From assembly GCA_023409675.1 (NCBI GenBank), contig JAEYRC010000272.1:1-7358 (forward strand): a DNA stretch of 7,358 nucleotides, read 5' to 3'. Shown one piece after another: positions 1 through 5,137 of the stretch. Below the pieces are notes generated by a model, which was not told the origin of the DNA, did no database searches, and was given only the letters and a program-made list of their open reading frames with translations. The translations under genes were made by a program, and so were the position numbers. How positions within the stretch are numbered: position 1 is the first letter of the stretch; every line of letters begins with the position of its first letter. The stretch is from Bacteroidota bacterium (GTDB taxonomy: Bacteria > Bacteroidota > Bacteroidia > Chitinophagales > Chitinophagaceae).

Positions 1-409
1 ACATATAATTGCGCAAAAACAGGGCATCGTTGACCGTTTTCATCGGCAGCGCATACCTGGCGATATTATCAATCCCGAAATAATTTGTTTCGGTACCGGT
101 GGCCATAATGAGGTAGTCATAGGACAATTCACCGGTTGATAAAATAACCTTATTTTCCTCAGGGATAACCCGTTCCAGCGAACCCATCCTGAAATTTACA
201 TTTCTGCGGTGCTGAAATAATTTACGGAAAGGGTAGGAAATATTGGTAACCTCCAAAAAGCCCGTAGCTACCTGATACAGTAAGGGCGGGAAAAAGTTGT
301 AATTATTTTTATCTACGAGTGTAACATGAAATCCTTCTTTATTAGACAGGTACCGGATAACATTAATACCTGCAAAACCTCCACCTATAATGACAACTTC
401 TTTAGTCAT
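1..409 (-). CDS. Type II NADH dehydrogenase-like FAD/NAD(P) oxidoreductase, N-terminal part (3' end outside window)
   Basis: Only the first 136 codons are inside the window; the gene runs off the left edge. The protein opens with a beta strand and a dinucleotide-binding loop (VVIIGGGFAG, residues 5-14), the FAD-binding Rossmann fold. An acidic residue ends the second strand (LVDKNNY, 31-37), followed by FPPLLYQVATG (40-50), typical of NDH-2 proteins. The second conserved flavoprotein motif, YDYLIMATGT (97-106), is also present. Family members are single-subunit membrane-peripheral enzymes that oxidise NADH and reduce quinone without pumping protons. The C-terminal half, with the NADH site and membrane anchor, cannot be seen, so another pyridine nucleotide-disulphide oxidoreductase is possible. 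The ATG at 409-407 places the GxGxxG loop at the usual distance, and AGGAAGA lies just upstream as a possible ribosome binding site. The SDR gene on the same strand ends 158 bases upstream, but this gene seems to have its own promoter. Confidence 0.9.
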   Translation of the reverse strand, partial: MTKEVVIIGGGFAGINVIRYLSNKEGFHVTLVDKNNYNFFPPLLYQVATGFLEVTNISYPFRKLFQHRRNVNFRMGSLERVIPEENKVILSTGELSYDYLIMATGTETNYFGIDNIARYALPMKTVNDALFLRNYM

Positions 410-490
410 AATTCTTCCTTTGAATCAATTCCGAATAAAACCATGCCCGGTCAATCGTTGGCAAGCGCAAGCGGAGTTGGAAAATTTATG

Positions 491-498
491 CAAAGATA
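491..498 (-). promoter_or_regulatory. Candidate -7 box for the NDH-2-like gene
   Basis: On the minus strand this reads TATCTTTG, an exact match to the Bacteroidota -7 consensus TAnnTTTG. Transcription would begin around 483-485, giving a leader of roughly 75 bases before the ATG at 409. I see no convincing TTG at the -33 position, so the call rests on one box and its placement. Confidence 0.45.
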
Positions 499-567
499 CA
501 GCGCTAAATCTTTTTTAGGTTGATATCATCGCTCTCCGCCCGTGTGTTAAGCTGAAGCACAGGTTGT

Positions 568-1317
568 TTATTGCGCCAGGTAACCTCCGTCGACAGGATA
601 GTAACTGCCAGTAACAAACGAAGATTTATCAGAAGCCAGCCACAGGATCAGTTCAGCCACTTCTTCCGATTTGCCCAGTCGTCCAATGGGATGCAGGCCA
701 ATCAGCATGTTTAGCGTTGCCTCATCAAGCGCCTTCAGCAGGGGCGTATCAATATAACCCGGACCAATGGAATTCACCCGAATATGCTGATCGGCATATT
801 CCAGCGCTGTGGCTTTGGTAAGCCCTACCACACCATGTTTGGCCGCCACATATGCCGGCGACATCCGGGTGCCGGCCATACCCAGGATGGAGGCCACATT
901 AACGATACTGCCACCTCCGGCTTTCTGCATTTCCGGAAGCTGATAGTGCATGGCATAAAATACACCCGACAGGTTAATGTCGATCACTTTCTGCCAGCTG
1001 TCGATTCCATAGTCGGCAGTATTGGCAAGCTCCCCGCCAATTCCGGCATTGTTCACCGCAATATGTAGGGCGCCGAACTGTTTAATGGTTTCCTGAACCA
1101 GCCGCTCATTATCTGCGGCGCTGGAACTGTCGGCCTGGATGAATTTGGCTTTTCCTCCGCTTTTAGTCAGCTCATCTGTGGTAGCTTTTCCATTTTCTTC
1201 ATTAATATCCGATATCACCACACTGGCACCTTCACGAATGAATAATTCTGCTGCTGCTTTCCCGATGCCTGAGGCGGCGCCGGTTATAATTGCTACTTTG
1301 CCATCTAATGATTTCAT
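568..1317 (-). CDS. SDR-family NAD-dependent oxidoreductase (glucose 1-dehydrogenase / 3-oxoacyl reductase type)
   Basis: This is a classical short-chain dehydrogenase/reductase of 249 residues, the usual length for the family. It has the cofactor loop TGAASGIG (12-19), an Asp at the end of strand two (VVISDIN, D37) that favours NAD(H) over NADP(H), and NNAG (89-92). The catalytic set is N115, S143, Y156 and K160 (YVAAK). The C-terminal VTGSYYPVDGGY (235-246) is typical of tetrameric SDRs. The substrate cannot be read from sequence; similar proteins are annotated as glucose 1-dehydrogenase, cyclopentanol dehydrogenase or 3-oxoacyl-ACP reductase. I chose the ATG at 1317-1315, which starts MKSLDGKVAIITG. 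The frame stays open to an ATG at 1398, but the 27 extra residues resemble no SDR N-terminus. It lies divergent to the PepSY gene and upstream of the NDH-2-like gene on the same strand. Cytosolic; no signal peptide. Confidence 0.92.
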   Translation of the reverse strand: MKSLDGKVAIITGAASGIGKAAAELFIREGASVVISDINEENGKATTDELTKSGGKAKFIQADSSSAADNERLVQETIKQFGALHIAVNNAGIGGELANTADYGIDSWQKVIDINLSGVFYAMHYQLPEMQKAGGGSIVNVASILGMAGTRMSPAYVAAKHGVVGLTKATALEYADQHIRVNSIGPGYIDTPLLKALDEATLNMLIGLHPIGRLGKSEEVAELILWLASDKSSFVTGSYYPVDGGYLAQ

Positions 1318-1435
1318 CTTTTCAGAATTTATAAGTGAAAAATTAACGTCCGGAAAATCGCGCGATACCCTAATTCCGTTTTGGAAGGCGGAAAGCAACC
1401 TTTTACAGGTAGAGCTAAGAGGTTTTTTGCTTGTC

Positions 1436-1460
1436 TGGCTAATTTACTAAAAATTAGGCA
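1436..1460. promoter_or_regulatory. Dyad-symmetric element in divergent intergenic region, possible operator
   Basis: The arms TGGCTAATTT (1436-1445) and AAATTAGGCA (1451-1460) pair with a single mismatch across a five-base spacer. Nested inside is a second palindrome, CTAA-AAA-TTAG (1447-1457). It lies about 120 bases upstream of the SDR start and about 105 bases upstream of the PepSY start, so it could bind a dimeric regulator of either gene. There is no U-run and no gene end next to it, so a terminator is unlikely. The binding protein is unknown. Confidence 0.35.
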
Positions 1461-1540
1461 GTTAAAATGAAAATTCCCGATATCGTCATAAACTGCCGTA
1501 TTTTTTCCGGATTTTGAAAACTGGCGAATTTACCGGAAAA

Positions 1541-1548
1541 TACCTTTG
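1541..1548 (+). promoter_or_regulatory. Candidate -7 box for the PepSY gene
   Basis: TACCTTTG matches TAnnTTTG exactly. Transcription would start near 1553-1555, leaving a very short leader of about a dozen bases before the ATG at 1566. A TTTG lies upstream at 1513-1516, but the 24-base spacing is longer than the usual 19-21, so the -33 element is doubtful. Confidence 0.45.
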
Positions 1549-1565
1549 TGTAAAATATTCCGTAG

Positions 1566-2804
1566 ATGGCAGTACAGGTATCCCGTTGGCAGCGCATTCG
1601 TAAATTTTTCAATGATATTCACCTATGGCTGGGACTTTCCAGTGGGTTGGTACTTGTATTGATCTGCTTCAGCGGAACTGTGTATGTGTTCAATACAGAA
1701 TTAACGGAATTAGGCGCTCCGCATTTGTATACAGTTACGCCGGGTGATCAGCCGCGAATCGCAGCTGATCAATTTATAGAGAAAGTAGAAAAGGAATCCG
1801 GCGGAAAAGTTACCGCGATTTCCATTCCTGAAGATTTATCACGAACCTACCGCTATTCAGTAAAAGTGCCGGGTAACAATTCCCGTGGAGGGGTAGGCTA
1901 TATGGTGAATCCGTATACGGGTGAAATAACCGGTACAACTGATGATCCCAACGGTGTTCGCGATTTTATGCGCACCATGTTCAGCCTGCATCGCTGGCTG
2001 CTGCTGGATAAAATTGAAACCCCACTGATTGCCGGCTATACGAACCGCGAACTGGGCAGTATGATCTCCGGTTGGGCAACGATAATCTTTACCCTCGGTT
2101 GTATAACAGGGCTGATCATCTGGATTCCCAAAAAATTAAAGAACTGGAAGCAGGGACTTAAAATCAAATTCAGCGCGAACTGGAAACGGATCAATCATGA
2201 TCTGCACAATACGCTGGCTTTTTATTCGGTGATTTTCCTGTTGATTATGGGGCTGACCGGACCCCAATGGTCATTCAGCTGGTATCGCGAGGGATTACAG
2301 AAATCTCTGGGTACCTATCAGCCAAAAAAACAAGGAGAGAAGAAGTCGCTTCAGTCTTCGGTTCCATCCCTGGAAAACCGGGCAACATTGCCACTCATGA
2401 CTGTTTTGGAGCATGCTAACGATCAATTGCCTTATCAGGGTGTTTATTCGATCAGCCTTCCGGAGGATTCTTCCGGGGTGCTGGGAATCAGTAAATACAA
2501 GACCGGATTTTTTGCACCGGCTGCGGCCGACCGGCTGAGCATGGATCAGTATACAGGCAACATCCTGAATAAGGAAATATTCTCCGAAAAACCCTTTAAC
2601 GAACGGATAGCCGGTTCTATTAAAGCCCTGCATATAGGAACCGTATACGGCATGTTTTCGAAGATTATTTACTTTATCACCTGTCTGATTGCCACATCAT
2701 TGCCAATAACCGGTACAATGATCTGGTACAATAAACTGAAAAAGAAAAAAAATAAGGTTAAAAAGACTATGCCCATCCGGCATCTTCAACCAGAGCAGAT
2801 CTGA
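1566..2804 (+). CDS. PepSY-associated TM helix protein, probable siderophore/ferric reductase type
   Basis: A 412-residue inner-membrane protein of the PepSY_TM family. Hydrophobic segments lie at about 19-42, 165-187, 213-232 and 364-388. The large periplasmic loop between helices one and two contains a PepSY-like module (about 65-123, ending MVNPYTGEITG), and a second degenerate one sits between helices three and four (about 275-335, ending MDQYTGNIL). Histidines lie in or beside the helices: H19 in HLWLGL, H142 in LHRWLL, H211 and H214 in NHDLHNTLAFY, and H356 in ALHIGTVYG. In characterised relatives such as FoxB, equivalent histidines ligate two hemes that carry electrons to periplasmic ferric siderophores. 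That role is inferred here by similarity. The Lys-rich tail (LKKKKNKVKK, 391-400) should be cytoplasmic. In Bacteroidota this family often sits beside TonB-dependent receptors; none is in view, so it may act alone or serve receptors elsewhere. I see no clear Fur box. Confidence 0.85.
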   Translation: MAVQVSRWQRIRKFFNDIHLWLGLSSGLVLVLICFSGTVYVFNTELTELGAPHLYTVTPGDQPRIAADQFIEKVEKESGGKVTAISIPEDLSRTYRYSVKVPGNNSRGGVGYMVNPYTGEITGTTDDPNGVRDFMRTMFSLHRWLLLDKIETPLIAGYTNRELGSMISGWATIIFTLGCITGLIIWIPKKLKNWKQGLKIKFSANWKRINHDLHNTLAFYSVIFLLIMGLTGPQWSFSWYREGLQKSLGTYQPKKQGEKKSLQSSVPSLENRATLPLMTVLEHANDQLPYQGVYSISLPEDSSGVLGISKYKTGFFAPAAADRLSMDQYTGNILNKEIFSEKPFNERIAGSIKALHIGTVYGMFSKIIYFITCLIATSLPITGTMIWYNKLKKKKNKVKKTMPIRHLQPEQI

Positions 2805-2947
2805 CCGAAATTAACCACACATTTACCGATAATATTCCGCGTCGGGATCAGTTTATCCTTTTATTGCCGCATTTATAATTTGTGCAGGATGTCGTGCGCA
2901 ACTGTTTGCTATTTCATCTCCGGGTAAAATTTACGGATCGGATATTT

Positions 2948-2974
2948 CCTTAACTTAAGGTCTTAACTTTAAGG
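2948..2974. promoter_or_regulatory. Two tandem short palindromes upstream of the 77-residue ORF
   Basis: CCTTAA-C-TTAAGG (2948-2960) is a perfect interrupted palindrome. It is followed directly by a near copy, CTTAA-CT-TTAAG (2962-2973), so CTTAACTTAAGG and CTTAACTTTAAGG form a direct repeat. The second copy overlaps TAACTTTA (2964-2971), which matches the -7 consensus except for its last base. The ATG follows 16 bases later. The arrangement suits an operator overlapping a promoter, but the sequence is AT-rich and no regulator is known. Confidence 0.35.
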
Positions 2975-2987
2975 CTAATTATTACAT

Positions 2988-3221
2988 ATGAATACCAGTT
3001 TTACAAAAACTCTACAGGGTCGGGAATTTAAATTTCAACCGCTTGAAATCCCGGACAGGGCAGGTTATTCCGTCAGTGTAAAAGATGAGGAAGGCAATCA
3101 ATGGGAATTCAGGTTGTTTGCGGATGATGAACATCGCTATACTATTGAAGGAGAACATCTACCCGAATGGCTTCCCGAACTGGAAGATCAACTGAATGAA
3201 GCCGTGAATGCGCATGAATAA
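2988..3221 (+). CDS. Small acidic protein of unknown function
   Basis: I do not recognise this 77-residue protein. It has 18 Asp/Glu against 7 Lys/Arg, so it is strongly acidic, with no signal peptide or membrane segment. The pattern suggests alternating beta strands in the first two thirds (GREFKFQPLE, YSVSVKD, WEFRLFAD, YTIEGE) and a short C-terminal helix (LPELEDQLNEAVNAHE, 62-77), so a compact cytosolic alpha/beta domain is likely. The ATG at 2988 is the only start giving the full product, and it follows the palindromes and a -7-like sequence. Its end overlaps the start of the DUF1080 lipoprotein gene by up to 14 bases, which suggests translational coupling. The tidy reading frame, the candidate promoter and the overlap with a confident gene support it as real. 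No function is assigned. Confidence 0.7.
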   Translation: MNTSFTKTLQGREFKFQPLEIPDRAGYSVSVKDEEGNQWEFRLFADDEHRYTIEGEHLPEWLPELEDQLNEAVNAHE

Positions 3222-4620
3222 ATTCAGTAAACCGGTAATAAATACATGTATGCTTTTTAGACTATTTGCACTCGGAATTTTATCGTTGCATATGAGCTCC
3301 TGCGGGGAAACATCGCGGGTAACTGCTACGGATAACCGTACAGCCCTTTTTAATGGAAAAGACCTTACAGGCTGGAAGCAGTTAAATGGCAAAGCCCTTT
3401 ATACTGTTGAAAATAACCAGATCGTTGGTACCACGGTGTCGGATGAACCCAATAGTTTCCTGGTAACGGAACAAGAGTATGGCGACTTCATACTTGAACT
3501 TGAACTGAAGGTTGAGGATGGCATGAATTCGGGCATCCAGTTCAGGAGCAGCAGCAGGCCGGATTTTGAAGATGGACGCGTTCATGGGTATCAGATGGAA
3601 ATCGATCCTTCGCCAAGAGCCTGGAGCGGGGGAATTTATGAAGAAGGCTTGCGGGGATGGTTGTATCCGCTCGAACTAAATGCTGAAGGCAAAAAAGCGT
3701 TCCGGCACAATGAATGGAATAAATACCGAATAGAATGTATTGGTAATATCATGCGAACCTGGGTTAATGGAATTCCAACAGCTCACCTGGTCGATTCGCG
3801 AAGCCTGAAGGGATTTATCGCCCTGCAGGTTCATTCCATTCCATCCACTGAAAAGCCGGGCAAACAGATCCGCTGGAGAAATATCAATATCCAGCTGGTG
3901 GATCTTCAGCCTTCACCCATGGATGATATTTTCGTAGTAAACCTGGTACCCAATAACCTTTCATCACAGGAAAAGGAACATGGCTATAAACTATTGTTTG
4001 ATGGAAATACAGCTCAGCACTGGCGTGGGGCTTATAAAGACAGTTTCCCGGCCAAAGGTTGGGAAATTGAAGAGGGTGAATTAACCGTTCTTGCTTCTGA
4101 TGGAGGCGAATCGACCAATGGAGGAGATATTGTGAGCCGGGAGGAATATGACGCCTTTGAATTGAAATTTGATTTTCGGTTATCCGAAGGCGCGAACAGC
4201 GGAGTTAAATATTTTGTCACCGAAAAAGAAGGCAATACCGGTTCTGCCATCGGGCTGGAATATCAGTTGCTGGATGATGAAAAGCATCCTGATGCCAAAA
4301 TGGGCAGGAATGGAAACCGGACACTGGCCTCATTGTACGATCTTATAGCCTCTGCAAAAACTCCGGCAGCCAGAAGACCTATTGGAACCTGGAACCAGGG
4401 TATACTTCGGGTATATCCGGACAATAGGGTAGAACACTGGTTAAACGGCTATCTGGTGGTTCAATATGTAAGGGGTTCCGACGCGTTTAAAAATCTTGTT
4501 GCAGAAAGTAAATATAAAGACTGGGAAAATTTCGGTATGGCACCAAAAGGAAGGATTCTGCTACAGGATCATGGCGACAGGGTTGCATTCAGAAGTATAA
4601 AAATCAGAGCGCTTAAATAG
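3208..4620 (+). CDS. Lipoprotein with two tandem DUF1080 (3-keto-disaccharide hydrolase) domains
   Basis: The 470-residue product begins with a basic stretch and hydrophobic segment (about 15-28) ending in MSSC, a plausible lipobox with Cys32 as the lipidated residue, so it should sit on a periplasmic or outer-membrane face. Two DUF1080 jelly-roll domains follow. Domain one (about 44-232) has LFNGKDLTGW, GMNSGIQF (105-112), HGYQMEIDP (126-134) and NEWNKYRI. Domain two (about 257-470) repeats the plan with LLFDGNTAQHW, GANSGVKYF (328-336), GLEYQLLDD (349-357) and GTWNQGILRVYPDNRVEHWLNG (393-414 region). The family is linked to cleavage of 3-keto glycosides formed by a partner dehydrogenase; substrate and activity here are inferred. 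No such dehydrogenase of the Gfo/Idh type is in view. The start is uncertain: ATG codons at 3208, 3214 (ATGAATAA overlaps the upstream stop) and 3250 all keep the hydrophobic segment. It is probably cotranscribed with the 77-residue ORF. Confidence 0.88.
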   Translation: MRMNKFSKPVINTCMLFRLFALGILSLHMSSCGETSRVTATDNRTALFNGKDLTGWKQLNGKALYTVENNQIVGTTVSDEPNSFLVTEQEYGDFILELELKVEDGMNSGIQFRSSSRPDFEDGRVHGYQMEIDPSPRAWSGGIYEEGLRGWLYPLELNAEGKKAFRHNEWNKYRIECIGNIMRTWVNGIPTAHLVDSRSLKGFIALQVHSIPSTEKPGKQIRWRNINIQLVDLQPSPMDDIFVVNLVPNNLSSQEKEHGYKLLFDGNTAQHWRGAYKDSFPAKGWEIEEGELTVLASDGGESTNGGDIVSREEYDAFELKFDFRLSEGANSGVKYFVTEKEGNTGSAIGLEYQLLDDEKHPDAKMGRNGNRTLASLYDLIASAKTPAARRPIGTWNQGILRVYPDNRVEHWLNGYLVVQYVRGSDAFKNLVAESKYKDWENFGMAPKGRILLQDHGDRVAFRSIKIRALK

Positions 4621-4625
4621 GTAGT

Positions 4626-4688
4626 ATGTTACAATGGATTAAAAAAATGCTGCGCTGGCTTTTTGTGAAGAAAGATTGTTGCCGTTAA
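4626..4688 (+). CDS. Possible 20-residue cationic peptide
   Basis: An ATG five bases after the DUF1080 stop opens a 20-codon frame ending at TAA. The peptide begins MLQWIKKMLRWLF and ends VKKDCCR. It has six Lys/Arg and one Asp, and its hydrophobic and basic residues are spaced like an amphipathic helix, followed by a vicinal Cys pair. It could be reached by translational coupling from the lipoprotein gene. A frame this short can occur by chance, and I see no ribosome binding site or promoter of its own. It could be a membrane-associated small protein or nothing. Confidence 0.3.
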   Translation: MLQWIKKMLRWLFVKKDCCR

Positions 4689-4723
4689 TTCTTTATGGTT
4701 TGAGCTTCTAATATGAAGTAGTA

Positions 4724-4874
4724 ATATTTCCTGCAGATGGGCGCGGTTGAACAGCCGTTCCCGCAGATTTTCACGGATTTTGAGCAGATCAGCGCAGATG
4801 AACAGCCAAAAATAATCTGCGTAAATCTGCTCTGATCTGCGCCATCTGCGGGAAATGTATTCAGCGGGAAATAT
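4724..4874. repeat. Palindromic interspersed repeat of GCAGAT / ATCTGC units (REP/BIME-like)
   Basis: Four copies of GCAGAT (4733, 4763, 4784, 4794) are followed by four of the reverse complement ATCTGC (4815, 4825, 4835, 4844). Longer matches join the arms: TTCCCGCAGAT (4758-4768) with ATCTGCGGGAA (4844-4854), GAGCAGAT (4782-4789) with ATCTGCTC (4825-4832), and CGCAGAT (4793-4799) with ATCTGCG (4815-4821). The outer ends ATATTTCCTGCAG (4724-4736) and CAGCGGGAAATAT (4862-4874) also pair, with two mismatches. TGAACAGCC occurs twice in the left arm (4748-4756 and 4799-4807). The layout resembles intergenic palindromic repeats found in many copies in Bacteroidota genomes. Lying between convergent transcription units, it could fold in RNA and help end transcription. 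No transposase is present. Confidence 0.7.
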
Positions 4875-4902
4875 ATTTCTGGATAAAACCTATCATGAAT
4901 TA

Positions 4903-4931
4903 AAAAGCCGAAGCATTACACTTCGGCTTTT
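4903..4931 (-). terminator. Rho-independent terminator of the tRNA-Leu gene
   Basis: The stem AAAAGCCGAAG (4903-4913) pairs perfectly with CTTCGGCTTTT (4921-4931) around the loop CATTACA. Read on the minus strand it begins one base after the tRNA 3' end and finishes in a run of U residues, as an intrinsic terminator should. Because of the flanking A and T runs it may also stop plus-strand transcripts arriving from the DUF1080 gene. Confidence 0.85.
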
Positions 4932-4932
4932 G

Positions 4933-5016
4933 TGCCCGGAACAGGAATCGAACCTGCACTCCCTTGCGAAAATCAGATTTTGAGTCTGACGCGTCTACCA
5001 ATTCCGCCATCCGGGC
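4933..5016 (-). tRNA. tRNA-Leu (anticodon CAA)
   Basis: The minus strand folds as a class II tRNA of 84 bases. The acceptor stem is GCCCGGA (5016-5010) with TCCGGGC (4940-4934), and the discriminator is A at 4933. The D arm contains GAATTGGTAGACGC. The anticodon loop CTCAAAA lies between CAGA and TCTG, giving CAA, which reads the Leu codon UUG. A long variable arm (TTTTCGCAAGGGAGT) is as expected for leucine. The T arm is GCAGG-TTCGATT-CCTGT. The 3' CCA is not encoded and must be added after transcription. A promoter lies upstream and a terminator begins directly after it, so it is a single-gene unit. Confidence 0.95.
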
Positions 5017-5039
5017 ATTCCACCAATTCAGGCGGGCAG

Positions 5040-5071
5040 CAATATTACGCAATTGACCCATTTCAGCCAAA
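5040..5071 (-). promoter_or_regulatory. Candidate promoter of tRNA-Leu (-33/-7)
   Basis: On the minus strand TTTG (5071-5068) is followed after exactly 20 bases by TAATATTG (5047-5040), which matches TAnnTTTG with one difference. Spacing and elements fit the Bacteroidota vegetative promoter, and the tRNA 5' end lies 24 bases downstream. Confidence 0.55.
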
Positions 5072-5108
5072 TGGAAATACGCGTCTGAAAGAATAATTTG
5101 CCACACCG

Positions 5109-5116
5109 TACATTTG
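5109..5116 (+). promoter_or_regulatory. Candidate -7 box for the saccharopine dehydrogenase-like gene
   Basis: TACATTTG matches TAnnTTTG exactly and lies 21 bases before the ATG at 5138, implying a leader of about 15 bases. It argues against a start at the in-frame TTG at 5114, which lies within this box. A -33 TTG is not evident; TCTG at 5084-5087 is the nearest approximation. Confidence 0.5.
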
Positions 5117-5137
5117 CACTGGAAAAAAATCAGCAGC

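Noticed and set aside
326..523. Plus-strand 65-residue open frame
   Set aside because: It runs antisense through the start of the NDH-2-like gene and its promoter, and has no recognisable protein features.
1318..1398. 27-residue N-terminal extension of the SDR protein
   Set aside because: The extra residues match no SDR N-terminus; MKSLDGKVAIITG at 1317 is the expected start.
784..1450. Plus-strand open frames at 784-1068 and 1139-1450
   Set aside because: Both lie largely antisense to the confident SDR gene and have low-complexity, family-free translations.
4032..4250. Minus-strand open frames inside the DUF1080 gene (3382-3585 and 4032-4250)
   Set aside because: Antisense to a well-supported coding region, with no family features or promoter.
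4724..4874. CRISPR array or riboswitch in the repeat region
   Set aside because: Units are inverted rather than direct, spacing is short and uneven, there are no spacers or cas genes, and it does not precede a plus-strand gene as a riboswitch would.
4933..5016. tRNA-Leu as an integration site for a mobile element
   Set aside because: No integrase gene and no second copy of the tRNA 3' end is visible in the window; the neighbouring repeat does not resemble an attachment site duplication.
5114..5137. TTG start eight codons upstream for the saccharopine dehydrogenase-like gene
   Set aside because: The TTG is part of the TACATTTG -7 box, and the ATG at 5138 gives the canonical N-terminus.
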